Positions 17,092-25,193 of a stretch of DNA of 64,000 bases are shown piece by piece (the first letter of the stretch is position 1; each line of letters opens with the position of its first letter). The notes under the pieces were generated by a model. The model made no database searches, was not told the origin of the DNA, and saw nothing but the letters and a program-made list of their open reading frames with translations. The DNA is taken from the NCBI RefSeq assembly GCF_900103585.1, contig NZ_FNHV01000002.1, forward strand, positions 487,461 to 551,460, given 5' to 3'. Made by a program: the position numbers and the translations under genes. Source of the DNA: Streptomyces sp. cf386 (lineage in GTDB: Bacteria; Actinomycetota; Actinomycetes; Streptomycetales; Streptomycetaceae).

Positions 17092-17451
17092 ATGCACCAG
17101 GTGACCACGCTCAGTGAAGAACAGCGGTTGTTGAGAACTGCTTCTTCGGCGGAGGACGCGGCGTTGCTGGCCGAGGTGGTCGAACTACGCGTCAGAAATG
17201 AGCAGTTGGGGCGGGCGCTGGCCAGCCATGCGGTAATCGACCAGGCCCGCGGCATGGTGATGGCCCTGGCCCGGTGTCCCAGCGACAGGGCCTGGGACCT
17301 GCTGGTGGACGTGTCGCAGCACTGCAACGTCAAGCTCCGTGACGTGGCTGCGGCTCTGGTCGCCACGACGCGGGACCGGACGCTCCCCGAACCGATACAG
17401 CGGGAGCTGCGCCGAGCGCTGAGGCGTCTCCATGCGGCGGACCGGAGATGA
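17092..17451 (+). CDS. ANTAR domain regulator
   Basis: This 119-residue protein has a short N-terminal helix and a C-terminal ANTAR domain (about 55-110: IDQARGMVMALARCPSDRAW, then LRDVAAALV). ANTAR domains bind paired RNA hairpins and stop transcription termination. No sensor domain is present. It lies 40 bp after the PRC-barrel gene in the same direction and follows GTGAGGTGAGGACC. It faces two larger ANTAR proteins encoded on the opposite strand. Confidence 0.8.
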   Translation: MHQVTTLSEEQRLLRTASSAEDAALLAEVVELRVRNEQLGRALASHAVIDQARGMVMALARCPSDRAWDLLVDVSQHCNVKLRDVAAALVATTRDRTLPEPIQRELRRALRRLHAADRR

Positions 17452-17621
17452 CCGCGCTGCGGCAGGAGGTGGTGCGCCTTCTGGGCGCCGCCGGCCATGC
17501 GGCTCGCCTGGCGCCTCCGTCATCGTGGGCGAGTCCCTCGAAACGGCACTTCCGTGGCCACCTTGGGGTGTGCACGTACCGCGACGCGTACAGGAGTCGA
17601 ACAGACGGTGCAGAGCAGTAA
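17448..17621 (+). CDS. Possible short ORF coupled to the ANTAR gene
   Basis: This 57-codon frame starts in an ATGA overlap with the ANTAR stop (MTALRQEVVRLLGAAGHAAR). The first 20 or so residues look coding, but the rest loses codon bias. It may be the truncated start of a longer downstream gene. Confidence 0.25.
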   Translation: MTALRQEVVRLLGAAGHAARLAPPSSWASPSKRHFRGHLGVCTYRDAYRSRTDGAEQ

Positions 17622-17642
17622 AGGCCCCGGCAACCCCGTGGG

Positions 17643-18368
17643 TCAGGACCCCAGACCGGCGAGGGGCTCCGTGCTGTCGATGAGGGCGCGGGCCACATCG
17701 GCCAGGCGCCGGTTGTGGGCGCGGGCGTAACCGCGCAGCGCGGTGAACGCCTGCTCCATGTCGATGCCCTGGCGTTCGGCGAGTTTCCCCTTGGCCTGTT
17801 CGATCAGGACCCGGCTGTTCAGCGCCGTCTGCAGTTGTTCGTTGAGCACCGTGCTGCGCTCAGCGGTGCGTTGTTGCAGCAGGCTGATGGTGGCGACGTC
17901 GGCCAGGGCCTGAGCGACGGGTGTGCCGGCCGGGTCGAAGGGGCCGGGGGCGGTGCGGAAGAGGTTCAAGGCGCCGACGATCTCGTCCCGCAACCGCATG
18001 GGCAGGGCCTGGACCGCCCCGAACCCGCTGCGCTGGGCCGCCGCCGCGAAGCGCGGCCAGCGGGTGGTCACCGTGCCGAGGTCGGGGACGATCACCGGTA
18101 CGCCGGTGCGGAAGCACTCAAGGCAGGGGCCTTCGTCGTTCTGGAGCTGGAAGAGCTCCAGCAGCCGCACCCGTTCGTCGGAGGCGGCCATGACACGGAG
18201 TTTGCCGTCCCGGTCGGCGAGCAGCACCCCAGCGGCGCTCGCGTCGAGCATGCCGACGCAGCGGTCGGTCAGTAGGCGCAGGAAATCGATGATGTCGAAG
18301 TCGGCGACCAGATTGTCGGCCAGCTCGACGAAGGTCTTGGCCAGAAGCTGTTGATCCATCGTGGGCAC
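17643..18368 (-). CDS. GAF-ANTAR regulator
   Basis: This 241-residue protein has an N-terminal GAF sensing domain (about 10-160, with the GVLLADRDGKLRVMAASDE core and NDEGPCLECF) and a C-terminal ANTAR RNA-binding domain (about 180-235: LIEQAKGKLAERQGIDMEQA). Such proteins sense a small molecule or redox state and act as antiterminators. The stop faces the stop of the plus-strand ANTAR cluster. It is followed upstream by a second GAF-ANTAR gene in the same orientation, separated by 70 bp. Confidence 0.88.
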   Translation of the reverse strand: MPTMDQQLLAKTFVELADNLVADFDIIDFLRLLTDRCVGMLDASAAGVLLADRDGKLRVMAASDERVRLLELFQLQNDEGPCLECFRTGVPVIVPDLGTVTTRWPRFAAAAQRSGFGAVQALPMRLRDEIVGALNLFRTAPGPFDPAGTPVAQALADVATISLLQQRTAERSTVLNEQLQTALNSRVLIEQAKGKLAERQGIDMEQAFTALRGYARAHNRRLADVARALIDSTEPLAGLGS

Positions 18369-18438
18369 CCTCGATTGAGACTAGACCCTGCCCGAAGGGG
18401 CGGGAAGTACGGTACGTTCCTCGGCCGGGACCCATACG

Positions 18439-19230
18439 TCAGGATTCCTCCTCGGCCTGGTCCGGCTCCGCGTGAGGGGAGAAACGAAGCCGTCGGGCCA
18501 CCACGTCGGCGGCCACATCCGCGAGCCGGCGTCCCTGCGCATAGGCGTGGGCGCGGAGCCGGACGAAGGCTTCTTCGATGCCGACTCCGAGCTGAACCGT
18601 GAGCATCCCGCTGGCCTGGTCGATCTCCGCTCGGTATGCGCTCAGGTCCTCGTAACCGCGGTCCGGCATCGGCCCGCCGGCCGGCGCGCCCGTCTCGTCG
18701 ATCCTTGTGTCGAGCAGGAGCAGCGTCGCGAGATCGGCGAACGCCAGTGCGTCGGCCAGTTCCTCCGTTTCCAGTACGGTCGGAATGCTGGCGTACAGGT
18801 CCAGAACCCCCGGGCTGATCGCTCCCTTCTGCAGAGGGAGCGAGAACACCGCGCGGGCTCCGGCTTCCAGGGCCGCATCGGCGAACACGGCCCAGTGGTC
18901 CTGAAGTCCGGTGGTGAGCAGATCGGGTGTCAGGACGGCCGAGCCGCGTGCAAAGGCATCCACGCAGGGCCCCTCGCCCAGCGTGAGCTGGAGTTCTTCC
19001 AGTTGCTCGCTGATGTCGTCGGTGCTGCACAACGGATGGCTCGCCGCGGCCTTGGACATCGCCGACAGCCCCGCCCCGCCAACCGGCAGCGCCGCCACGG
19101 CCGCGGTGCACACGTCCACCACACTCACCCGGGCACCTCGTCGGACCGCCTGCTCGGCCACCAGCATCCGAATGCGGGTCGACCGCCTGTCAGGCCCCAC
19201 TGGGGCCACCGCCTCCAGGCATCGTGACAA
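18439..19230 (-). CDS. GAF-ANTAR regulator (second copy)
   Basis: This regulator of about 263 residues has the same order as its neighbour: a GAF domain (about 35-170, with LGEGPCVDAFARG) and an ANTAR domain (about 195-250: IDQASGMLTVQLGVGIEEAF). Its 5' end overlaps the acetyltransferase-like gene by 41 bp, implying coupling. Sequence identity to the neighbouring GAF-ANTAR protein is low outside the motifs, so the two are probably not a recent duplication. The start is uncertain; inner GTG codons near 19,125 are alternatives. Confidence 0.83.
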   Translation of the reverse strand: MSRCLEAVAPVGPDRRSTRIRMLVAEQAVRRGARVSVVDVCTAAVAALPVGGAGLSAMSKAAASHPLCSTDDISEQLEELQLTLGEGPCVDAFARGSAVLTPDLLTTGLQDHWAVFADAALEAGARAVFSLPLQKGAISPGVLDLYASIPTVLETEELADALAFADLATLLLLDTRIDETGAPAGGPMPDRGYEDLSAYRAEIDQASGMLTVQLGVGIEEAFVRLRAHAYAQGRRLADVAADVVARRLRFSPHAEPDQAEEES

Positions 19231-19861
19231 GGCCCTTCAGCCTCGCCGCGGTGTGTTCCCCGAGGGGCAGTACCCGTGCGCGGAACGTGGTGGCGCCCGC
19301 CGGCCTGCGAAGCTCTCCGATGTCCAGCCACCCCCAGGAGCGGAGCGCAACGAGGGCCCGGCGATCGGCCCGGTCTACCAGGGTGGCGCCGAGCGATGCC
19401 TGATGGTCGGTCAGCAGCCGCTCCTGCACGCGACGGGCGAGTTCCCGGTCCTGCGAGTGCGGCCGGATCAGAATGTCGGCGAACGCTAAGACGTTGCCGG
19501 ACACGGTGAGTTGCTCGATGCTGCGCGGCAATGCTCCGTCGAAACCGAGCCACCAGGAGCCGTCGCCGCCCACCGGGAATCCGAAGGCGCATCCCATCAG
19601 GCTGTCCGTCTCGGCGGTCACCATGGCGAATCCCGGTCGGCGCATGTCCACGGTGAGGCGGTTCAGGAAGTTCTGGCGGCCGGGACGGCGGTATGGATCA
19701 TCCGTCGCCGATGCGCGGGACTCCACATACAGAGCCACCAGATCCTCATGCAGGCCCTCCACCAGCCAACGGTTCAGCCGATGCAACCGCGCCGGAGTCA
19801 TGGCTGAGGGCTCGCCGGCCCCCGGCTTGGGTGACTGTCCCAGCCCGGGTTCGGCTGTCAT
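19190..19861 (-). CDS. GNAT-like acetyltransferase domain protein
   Basis: This protein of about 223 residues shows an N-terminal helical part and a later region with GNAT-like layout (LAFADILIRPHSQDRELARR, then RRALVALRSWGWLDIGE). The conserved R-x-x-G-x-G/A loop is weak, so activity is uncertain. It starts at ATG inside the ATGA overlap with the broken STAS gene and overlaps the downstream GAF-ANTAR gene, so it was part of a regulator operon. Confidence 0.65.
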   Translation of the reverse strand: MTAEPGLGQSPKPGAGEPSAMTPARLHRLNRWLVEGLHEDLVALYVESRASATDDPYRRPGRQNFLNRLTVDMRRPGFAMVTAETDSLMGCAFGFPVGGDGSWWLGFDGALPRSIEQLTVSGNVLAFADILIRPHSQDRELARRVQERLLTDHQASLGATLVDRADRRALVALRSWGWLDIGELRRPAGATTFRARVLPLGEHTAARLKGLVTMPGGGGPSGA

Positions 19862-19974
19862 CGCGGACACGCGCACCAACGGCGCGCGGGCTTGAGGCCG
19901 GTCTCACCGGCCAGGGTGATCAGTGCTCGCCTGCCCCGGTCGCGCCGGTAGAGGTTCAGCTGCGGAAGGGTCAT
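19858..19974 (-). pseudogene. STAS-domain anti-sigma antagonist relic
   Basis: Only the first 30 or so residues of a STAS protein remain (MTLPQLNLYRRDRGRRALIT, then LAGETGL) before an unrelated short tail and a stop. The conserved phosphorylatable Ser region and most of the fold are missing. It was probably a SpoIIAA/BldG-like antagonist gene feeding the regulator cluster downstream. Confidence 0.7.
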
Positions 19975-20042
19975 GACACCTCGGTTCATGGGGCTCGGCC
20001 GCTCCTCGCACAGCCGATGGCCCGGTGACGGAAACCGTCTGG

Positions 20043-20315
20043 TCACCTGGGGTGAGTCGTACGGCTGCGGCGGCGCGTTGAGAAGCGGCCGCGGCCCCCG
20101 TCGGGGTGGTCCCGCCGTTCTCCGGTGGTTGGCGACTCGGACCGGTCGGGTCCCACCGGGGGCTGCGGTGTGCCGTGGCCGCGGCGGCCGGGCCGGGGGG
20201 CGCTGTACCGGTGCACGGCGATTCTGTCGGCGTGCTGGATGTTGAGCCGGTGGATCACGTATGCCGCCGCTGCGATGAGAACCACGAAGGCGATGACTGT
20301 CAGGAAGGCGTTCAT
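20043..20315 (-). CDS. Small membrane protein
   Basis: This 90-residue protein has one N-terminal membrane helix (MNAFLTVIAFVVLIAAAAYV) and a long Arg/Pro-rich hydrophilic tail. The ATG follows GTGAGGAGCCCGCC. It sits 10 bp downstream of the DUF5994 gene in the same direction, so they are probably co-transcribed. The function is not recognised. Confidence 0.6.
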   Translation of the reverse strand: MNAFLTVIAFVVLIAAAAYVIHRLNIQHADRIAVHRYSAPRPGRRGHGTPQPPVGPDRSESPTTGERRDHPDGGRGRFSTRRRSRTTHPR

Positions 20316-20325
20316 GGCGGGCTCC

Positions 20326-20922
20326 TCACGCACCGATGATCAGGCGGCTGGCCCGACCGGGCGGACCGGGTTGTTCCGGAACGGCCGCGGACACCGCGAA
20401 GGCGCCGCCCTCGTACTCCCACGCCTCGTCCGGGTCCCGTGGCTTGTCGGTCGCGGAGACGCCGTGCCGGGCCTCGTCCGCGGCGATGAGCGCGCTCGCG
20501 GTCAGTGGCGGGCCGTCGTAGTCGGACGCGGCAGCCATCAGACGGGCCGCCGACTCCGCGCCGGTCTCGGGCGGGATGATCAGCAGGTCCCAGCGTCCGG
20601 TGCCGTAGGAGAGCAACAGCAGCTTGTGCGGGTCGATTTCCGGGGTGAACCAGCCGACCTTGACGATGTGGCCGTTCACGGGAACCTTGCGGGGGATGAC
20701 CGGCCAGTGCTCCGGGTTGACGGCGATGCGGGTGATGCGGCCCCACAAGGGGTCCAACACGTCGGTCAGTGCCGGCAGTTCGCTCAGCAGATCCCGGGAG
20801 CGGGGCCACCAGGCACCGTCCAGGAGTCCACGGGAGGTGCCGTCGGTCTTCAGGGCGAGACGCGCGGCCGGGGCTGCGACGGGCTCGGGGTGCGGCATGG
20901 TGGGGTGCAAGGTCGCCGACAT
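20326..20922 (-). CDS. DUF5994 family protein
   Basis: This protein of about 198 residues carries the DUF5994 hallmarks: LLDGAWWPRSRDL, RITRIAVNPEHWPVIPRKVP, VGWF and GRWDLLIIPPETG. The family is actinobacterial, often encoded beside stress or antitermination genes, and its function is unknown. The start at 20,922 (MSATLHP) fits the family; an in-frame start at 21,030 would add 36 residues with no domain. Confidence 0.85.
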   Translation of the reverse strand: MSATLHPTMPHPEPVAAPAARLALKTDGTSRGLLDGAWWPRSRDLLSELPALTDVLDPLWGRITRIAVNPEHWPVIPRKVPVNGHIVKVGWFTPEIDPHKLLLLSYGTGRWDLLIIPPETGAESAARLMAAASDYDGPPLTASALIAADEARHGVSATDKPRDPDEAWEYEGGAFAVSAAVPEQPGPPGRASRLIIGA

Positions 20923-21069
20923 GATGCGGACCCGTCTCCGGGCCGCCTCTACGGCGGCCCGGGTTTCATCTTTCGCCGAGGACGACCCGGCGTGGAAGCC
21001 GGTGTGCGAAATGCTCTCGGTACTGTCCACACTACTCCGCGTTCCGCCCCGGCGCGGAGTAGTGGCTGC

Positions 21070-21417
21070 CTAGATGTGGAGCAGTCGCTGGATGATCTCC
21101 CGGTACTGCCTCATCGCCAGCCGGAGTTCCTCGGACTGCGTTCCCGGGTCCCGGTCCTGCCAGTCGGCGCGCAGGACACGCCCCTGTTCCGCGAGGGCGT
21201 TCACGAGCTGGGCGGTGGCTTCGTCGTAGGCGCTCTCGGCCTCTTCCAGTGCCTCGCGCGGCGTGTCGGCGAAGGTGTTGAGTGCGTGCCGGAGGCGCAG
21301 GAGGATCTTGTCCCTTTCGGCCGCCGGGAGCAGTGGCTCCGGGCCTGGAGTACGGCGCTCGGCGGGGCCCTGAGTCTGGCCCGCGGGCTGCTGGGCACGT
21401 GTCTGGTCGTACATCAT
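21070..21417 (-). CDS. Hypothetical helical protein
   Basis: This 115-residue protein has a Gln/Pro-rich N-terminus and a predicted helical C-terminal two thirds (LLRLRHALNTFADTPREALE, then QYREIIQRLL). No motif identifies a function. Its start overlaps the stop of the upstream CsbD gene by 4 bp, so the two are translationally coupled. Confidence 0.65.
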   Translation of the reverse strand: MMYDQTRAQQPAGQTQGPAERRTPGPEPLLPAAERDKILLRLRHALNTFADTPREALEEAESAYDEATAQLVNALAEQGRVLRADWQDRDPGTQSEELRLAMRQYREIIQRLLHI

Positions 21418-21605
21418 CGAGGGCTGCTTCCGTCCCGCCTGAAGGCGTCCTTGGCCTTCTCGACAGCCTGTTTCAGGCTTCCGGAGGCCCGGTCGATCCT
21501 GCCCCGGCGCTGCAGTCGCCTGTTGCGGGTGACCCGGCCGAGCTCTTCCGTGATCCTGCCCTTCATCGTCTGCGCCTGGTTCCTGACGGTCCGTGAAACG
21601 ATCAT
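21414..21605 (-). CDS. CsbD family stress protein (second copy)
   Basis: This 63-residue CsbD protein (MKGRITEELGRVTRNRRLQR, then GSLKQAVEKAKDAFR) is a paralog of the one at 15,167-15,340 and shares most core residues. It overlaps the next gene by ATGA. Two diverged CsbD copies 6 kb apart point to duplication before or during assembly of the island. Confidence 0.85.
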   Translation of the reverse strand: MIVSRTVRNQAQTMKGRITEELGRVTRNRRLQRRGRIDRASGSLKQAVEKAKDAFRRDGSSPR

Positions 21606-21741
21606 GGCCGGCCTCGCTGTTGTCCGGTGCTTCGCGAGTCTTCCTAGTGTGGGGCCGCGGACTGCGGAAACGCCGGACGCTCCTGAACCGCTGTGTGCCG
21701 TCCGTGACCGCATGACTGCCGCCGATGGCTGCGGCACGTCT

Positions 21742-22785
21742 CTAGGCAGGGACGCGGGCATGCCGGAGTGGTGCTCCGGCCTGGTGGAGACTTGCGAGGG
21801 CCAGCCGGTAGGAGGTGATCAGCCCGGTCTCCACGTAGTCCAGACCCAGGTCCTGGCAGTGGCGCCGCACGATGGTTCGGGCCTTGGGCAGGTTGGGGCT
21901 GGGCATGCTGGGAAACAGGTGGTGTTCGATCTGATGGTTCAGCCCGCCCAGCGCGATGTCGGTGAACCTGCCGCCGCGCACGTTGCGTGAGGTGAGCACT
22001 TGGCGGCGGAGGAAGTCCGGGCGGTCTTCGCCTGTCAGGATCGGCATGCCCTTGTGGTTGGGCGCGAAGAGGGAGCCGAGGTAGACGCCGAACAGGCACT
22101 GGTGGACCGCGAGGAAGGCGATCGCCATGCCGGGCGGCAGCAGCCAGAGCAGGACGGCCAGGTAGGCCGCGAAGTGCGCGAACAGCAGGGCGCCGTCGAG
22201 CGTTCGGTGCTTGAGTGAGCGATTGGCCAGCGCCTTCACGCTCGACACGTGCAGGTTGAAGCCCTCCAGCGTGAGGAGCGGAAAGAACAGGAACGCCTGC
22301 CAGCGGCCGATCAGGCGGGGCAGACCCTTGGCGGCCCGGGCCTGATCCTGGGACCAGACCAGCAGGTCGGGGTCGAGGTCGGGGTCGAGTTCCTCATGGT
22401 TGGGGTTGGCGTGGTGGCGGGTGTGTTTGTCGTGCCACCACCCGTAGCCCATCCCGATGCCGGCACCGGCGATCCGTCCGGACACCTCGCTGGCCCGGCG
22501 TCGCCGGAACACCTGACGGTGGGCCGCGTCATGGGCGAGGAGGGCGACCTGGCCGAAGACAACCGCCAGGAAGGCGGCGACCGCCAGTGTCCACCAACTG
22601 TCGCCGACGAGCGCGACGGCGACCCACCCACTGACGTAGAGCCCGGCCACCACTGTGATCCGCAGTGCGTAGTAGCCGGGACGGCGTCCCAGCAGGCCGG
22701 CGTCAGCGATCTTTCTCGACAATCGGGCGAAGTCACTGCCTGATGTCTCCGAGGGCGGGGGACGGATCATAGTTTTTCTGCTCAT
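21742..22785 (-). CDS. Membrane fatty acid desaturase
   Basis: This protein of about 347 residues is a di-iron lipid desaturase with the three histidine boxes HDAAH, HDKHTRHHANPNH and HQIEHHLFP, and four membrane helices between them. It resembles acyl-CoA/phospholipid delta-9 desaturases of actinobacteria, which need electrons from a reductase not seen here. In this stress island it would adjust membrane fluidity. The start is the ATG followed by SRKTM; its upstream 270 bp to the next gene holds no ORF that can be supported. Confidence 0.92.
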   Translation of the reverse strand: MSRKTMIRPPPSETSGSDFARLSRKIADAGLLGRRPGYYALRITVVAGLYVSGWVAVALVGDSWWTLAVAAFLAVVFGQVALLAHDAAHRQVFRRRRASEVSGRIAGAGIGMGYGWWHDKHTRHHANPNHEELDPDLDPDLLVWSQDQARAAKGLPRLIGRWQAFLFFPLLTLEGFNLHVSSVKALANRSLKHRTLDGALLFAHFAAYLAVLLWLLPPGMAIAFLAVHQCLFGVYLGSLFAPNHKGMPILTGEDRPDFLRRQVLTSRNVRGGRFTDIALGGLNHQIEHHLFPSMPSPNLPKARTIVRRHCQDLGLDYVETGLITSYRLALASLHQAGAPLRHARVPA

Positions 22786-23053
22786 GTGATGGTGAAACTC
22801 TCTCCGAAGGAGGCAGATGGCTCGGCGCCGCATTGGGAGCCGCTGAGACCGGGCCGCGCGTGGGCATGCGCTTACTCCGCTGCGGGAAGCGCATCTGCAT
22901 TGCGGGTGCCCTGCCAGACAGGACTCACACCGTTACAGGACAGGGCTTTCGGCTCCGTGCGCTTTCATGGCAGAACCGAACCCGGCCGGTGAAGCGGGTC
23001 CGCTCAGCACGGTGATGGCCGAATGCGTCGACCTGCCGTTGATGCCTGGCTGG

Positions 23054-23821
23054 CTAGGCCGCGGTTTCTGTGATGAGGACGGCGACGGTGACCAGGCCCG
23101 CGGCGTCAGTGATGGCTGCCTCGGCTACGGCGTCCCGGACGGCGCGGGCGACTTCCAACGGATGGTGTCCGGGGGCGACCGCGAGGTGGACCTCGATGCG
23201 TCGGCCCGGTGGATCGTCATCGTCCTCCATCTTGACCGGGCGGCCTCCCAGCACCGCGGTGAGGCGGGCGACGCCCGGAACACCCGTCGCGACATCCGCG
23301 AGCTCCCCGACGCGCCCCTGCATGGTTCCCGTTCCGGTCACCGGGGGAGAGCTTCGCGCGGCCGCTGCTTCCGGCTCCGACCCCATGGCCCTCGCTGCGG
23401 TCCGCGACTTCATGCCTGTCTCCGGGCCCTCATGGAGATCCGTGACGCGTAGGTCAGCTGTCACGGCGGCCAGGCCGAGCCGGTCGGCGGCCGCGTAGAG
23501 CAGTGTGCTCCGCAACTGGTCGGCGGTCTCGGGCACTGGCTGCTCGAGGGATGCCGTGAAGGCGGCCTCGATCCTGAGCGGGCCAGGCGGTAGCGCGCTG
23601 ACCGGTGGACGGACGGCCGGCTCGGACACGGGCTCGAACGGTGCCGGCCCGATGCGCAGAGAGTCCAGCCACACACCGGGAATCTCAGCGGCAGCACGCC
23701 CGAGAGCCCGGACGGCCGCTTGCTCGGTGATCCATGTCCCGTCGTCGGGCCCGCCGAGCGGGAGCAGCCGGCCCAGGCCGAGCTGGTGCCGTACTGCCTG
23801 CGTCCATGCTTCGGTTTTCAC
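23054..23821 (-). CDS. Hypothetical protein with Asp23-like C-terminal domain
   Basis: This protein of about 255 residues is divergent from the Asp23 cluster. The last 100 residues resemble an Asp23/Gls24 core (EVHLAVAPGHHPLEVARAVR, then AAGLVTVAVLI). The N-terminal part contains another possible alpha/beta repeat and no catalytic motif. The GTG start follows GGGGGTGAGAGG. It is probably the regulatory or envelope partner of the adjacent Asp23/AmaP genes. Confidence 0.65.
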   Translation of the reverse strand: MKTEAWTQAVRHQLGLGRLLPLGGPDDGTWITEQAAVRALGRAAAEIPGVWLDSLRIGPAPFEPVSEPAVRPPVSALPPGPLRIEAAFTASLEQPVPETADQLRSTLLYAAADRLGLAAVTADLRVTDLHEGPETGMKSRTAARAMGSEPEAAAARSSPPVTGTGTMQGRVGELADVATGVPGVARLTAVLGGRPVKMEDDDDPPGRRIEVHLAVAPGHHPLEVARAVRDAVAEAAITDAAGLVTVAVLITETAA

Positions 23822-23995
23822 CGGCCTCTCACCCCCTTCTTCCATGGCCGCGGTTCTCTTCCTGCCGCACTGCACCCGGAGTGTCCGCGAGTGCTCCGAG
23901 CAGGAGTGCTCGGGCCACTCGTTGGACCACCCGGCCTGACCGTCGACATTTAGAATAAAACGTGCTAATGCGAAATAATCAGCATAGAAGGTGCA

Positions 23996-24031
23996 ATACG
24001 GGCTATACGGGCTATACGGGCTCTCGAAGGG
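23996..24031. repeat. Four perfect 9-bp tandem repeats before the Asp23 cluster
   Basis: ATACGGGCT is repeated four times without change, ending 12 bp before the first Asp23 start codon. An unusually AT-rich segment (23,948-23,990) precedes it, where the promoter is likely. The repeats lie in the leader and could be a regulatory site or affect the ribosome site. Confidence 0.85.
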
Positions 24032-24043
24032 AGTAACGCCCTG

Positions 24044-24484
24044 ATGACTGAGAACACCGGTGTAAAGCATGGCGGTGCGCCCGGTTCTCGTGGCCGGACG
24101 ACCATCGCCGATGTGGTGGTGGAGAAGATCGCCGGAATGGCGGCACGGGACGTGCTCGGCGTCCATGCCCTGGGCAGCGGATTCGCACGCTCGATGGGAT
24201 CCATGCGGGAGCGGATGCCTGGCGCCGGTAGTGGCAAGTCCGTCACACGCGGCGTCAGTGTCGAGGTCGGGGACCTGCAGGCGGCCATCGATCTGGAGAT
24301 CGTCGTCGACTACGGCGTCTCGATCACGGACGTCGCCGGTGCGGTGCGGGAGAACGTGATCTCCGCGGTGGAGCGGATGGCAGGTCGGGAAGTCGTGGAA
24401 GTCAACATCATGGTCAGTGACGTGAAGCTGCCCGACGAGGAGGACGAAGGGGACGAAGGGGAAGAGCGGCAGCGGATCCAGTAG
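24044..24484 (+). CDS. Asp23/Gls24 family envelope stress protein
   Basis: This 146-residue protein has the Asp23 core (TTIADVVVEKIAGMAARDVL, then VSVEVGDLQAAIDLEIVVDYG and AVERMAGREVVEVNI). Asp23 proteins gather at the membrane through AmaP and help cope with alkaline or envelope stress. It is the first of five plus-strand genes ending with amaP. The tail is acidic (DEEDEGDEGEE). The start follows GAAGGGAGTAACGCCCTG. Confidence 0.9.
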   Translation: MTENTGVKHGGAPGSRGRTTIADVVVEKIAGMAARDVLGVHALGSGFARSMGSMRERMPGAGSGKSVTRGVSVEVGDLQAAIDLEIVVDYGVSITDVAGAVRENVISAVERMAGREVVEVNIMVSDVKLPDEEDEGDEGEERQRIQ

Positions 24485-24522
24485 CCGGGGCGGAGCAGCC
24501 CGCTTGAGTGAAGGAGCGCGTG

Positions 24523-24750
24523 ATGAGCAGGGCCATGGTGGGCTTGATGGCCGGAATGGCGCTGGGTTTCGCCGCGTATTTCGGTGACTTCTGGGCTTTC
24601 CTGCTGGTGCTGGTGCTGGGCTTCGTCGGTCTCGTGCTCGGGCGGATCATGGAAGGTGATCTCGAACCGGGCGACTTCGTCCGCCGCCGAGACCGACAGG
24701 ATCGGATCCGCGATGACCGGCGACGGGCTCGGGGAGACTGGCGGCAGTGA
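24523..24750 (+). CDS. DUF2273-like small membrane protein
   Basis: This 75-residue protein has two short hydrophobic helices (VGLMAGMALGFAAYFGDFWA, then LLVLVLGFVGLVLG) and a charged tail. DUF2273 proteins are encoded in Asp23/AmaP operons and may help anchor Asp23 to the membrane. The start follows AAGGAGCGCG. The stop overlaps the next gene by 4 bp. Confidence 0.8.
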   Translation: MSRAMVGLMAGMALGFAAYFGDFWAFLLVLVLGFVGLVLGRIMEGDLEPGDFVRRRDRQDRIRDDRRRARGDWRQ

Positions 24751-25193
24751 CCGGTGAGGCAGATCGGCGTCCGGGCATCCCCCGCGGGGAGCGCGGCGCG
24801 ATCACCGTCGCCGACCGGGTCGTAGCGAAGATCGCTTCCCAGGTGGCGCGCGACGCGCTGAGCCGCTTCACCGAGTCGGCCGGCCACGTACCACCCGGCC
24901 GCCGGACGCCACGCGTGACCACATCTGTGCAGCGGGCGCCGGAGCGGAATACCGCAGGACGAGACGACGAATCTGCCGCCGGACGGCAGGCGTTGCTCTT
25001 CGAGGCGCGGATGCGCATCACCGTCGAGCTCGGCTATCCGTCCGACATCGGGGCGCAGTGCGCCGCCGTGCGCCGGGAGGTTACCGAACGGCTCAGGACA
25101 TGGACCGGCATGGAGGTGTCCGACCTCGTGGTGTCGGTCGAGAGGCTGCACTCGGTGCACACGCGGCACACGGACCGGGAGAGGGTGAGATGA
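24747..25193 (+). CDS. Asp23/Gls24 family protein (second)
   Basis: This 148-residue protein is a diverged Asp23 paralog (GAITVADRVVAKIASQVARD, then RITVELGYPSDIGAQC and MEVSDLVVSVERL). It carries an insertion of about 40 residues in the middle compared with the first copy. It overlaps both neighbours by 4 bp, so it is tightly coupled in the operon. The GTG start is part of GTGA. Confidence 0.85.
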   Translation: MTGEADRRPGIPRGERGAITVADRVVAKIASQVARDALSRFTESAGHVPPGRRTPRVTTSVQRAPERNTAGRDDESAAGRQALLFEARMRITVELGYPSDIGAQCAAVRREVTERLRTWTGMEVSDLVVSVERLHSVHTRHTDRERVR

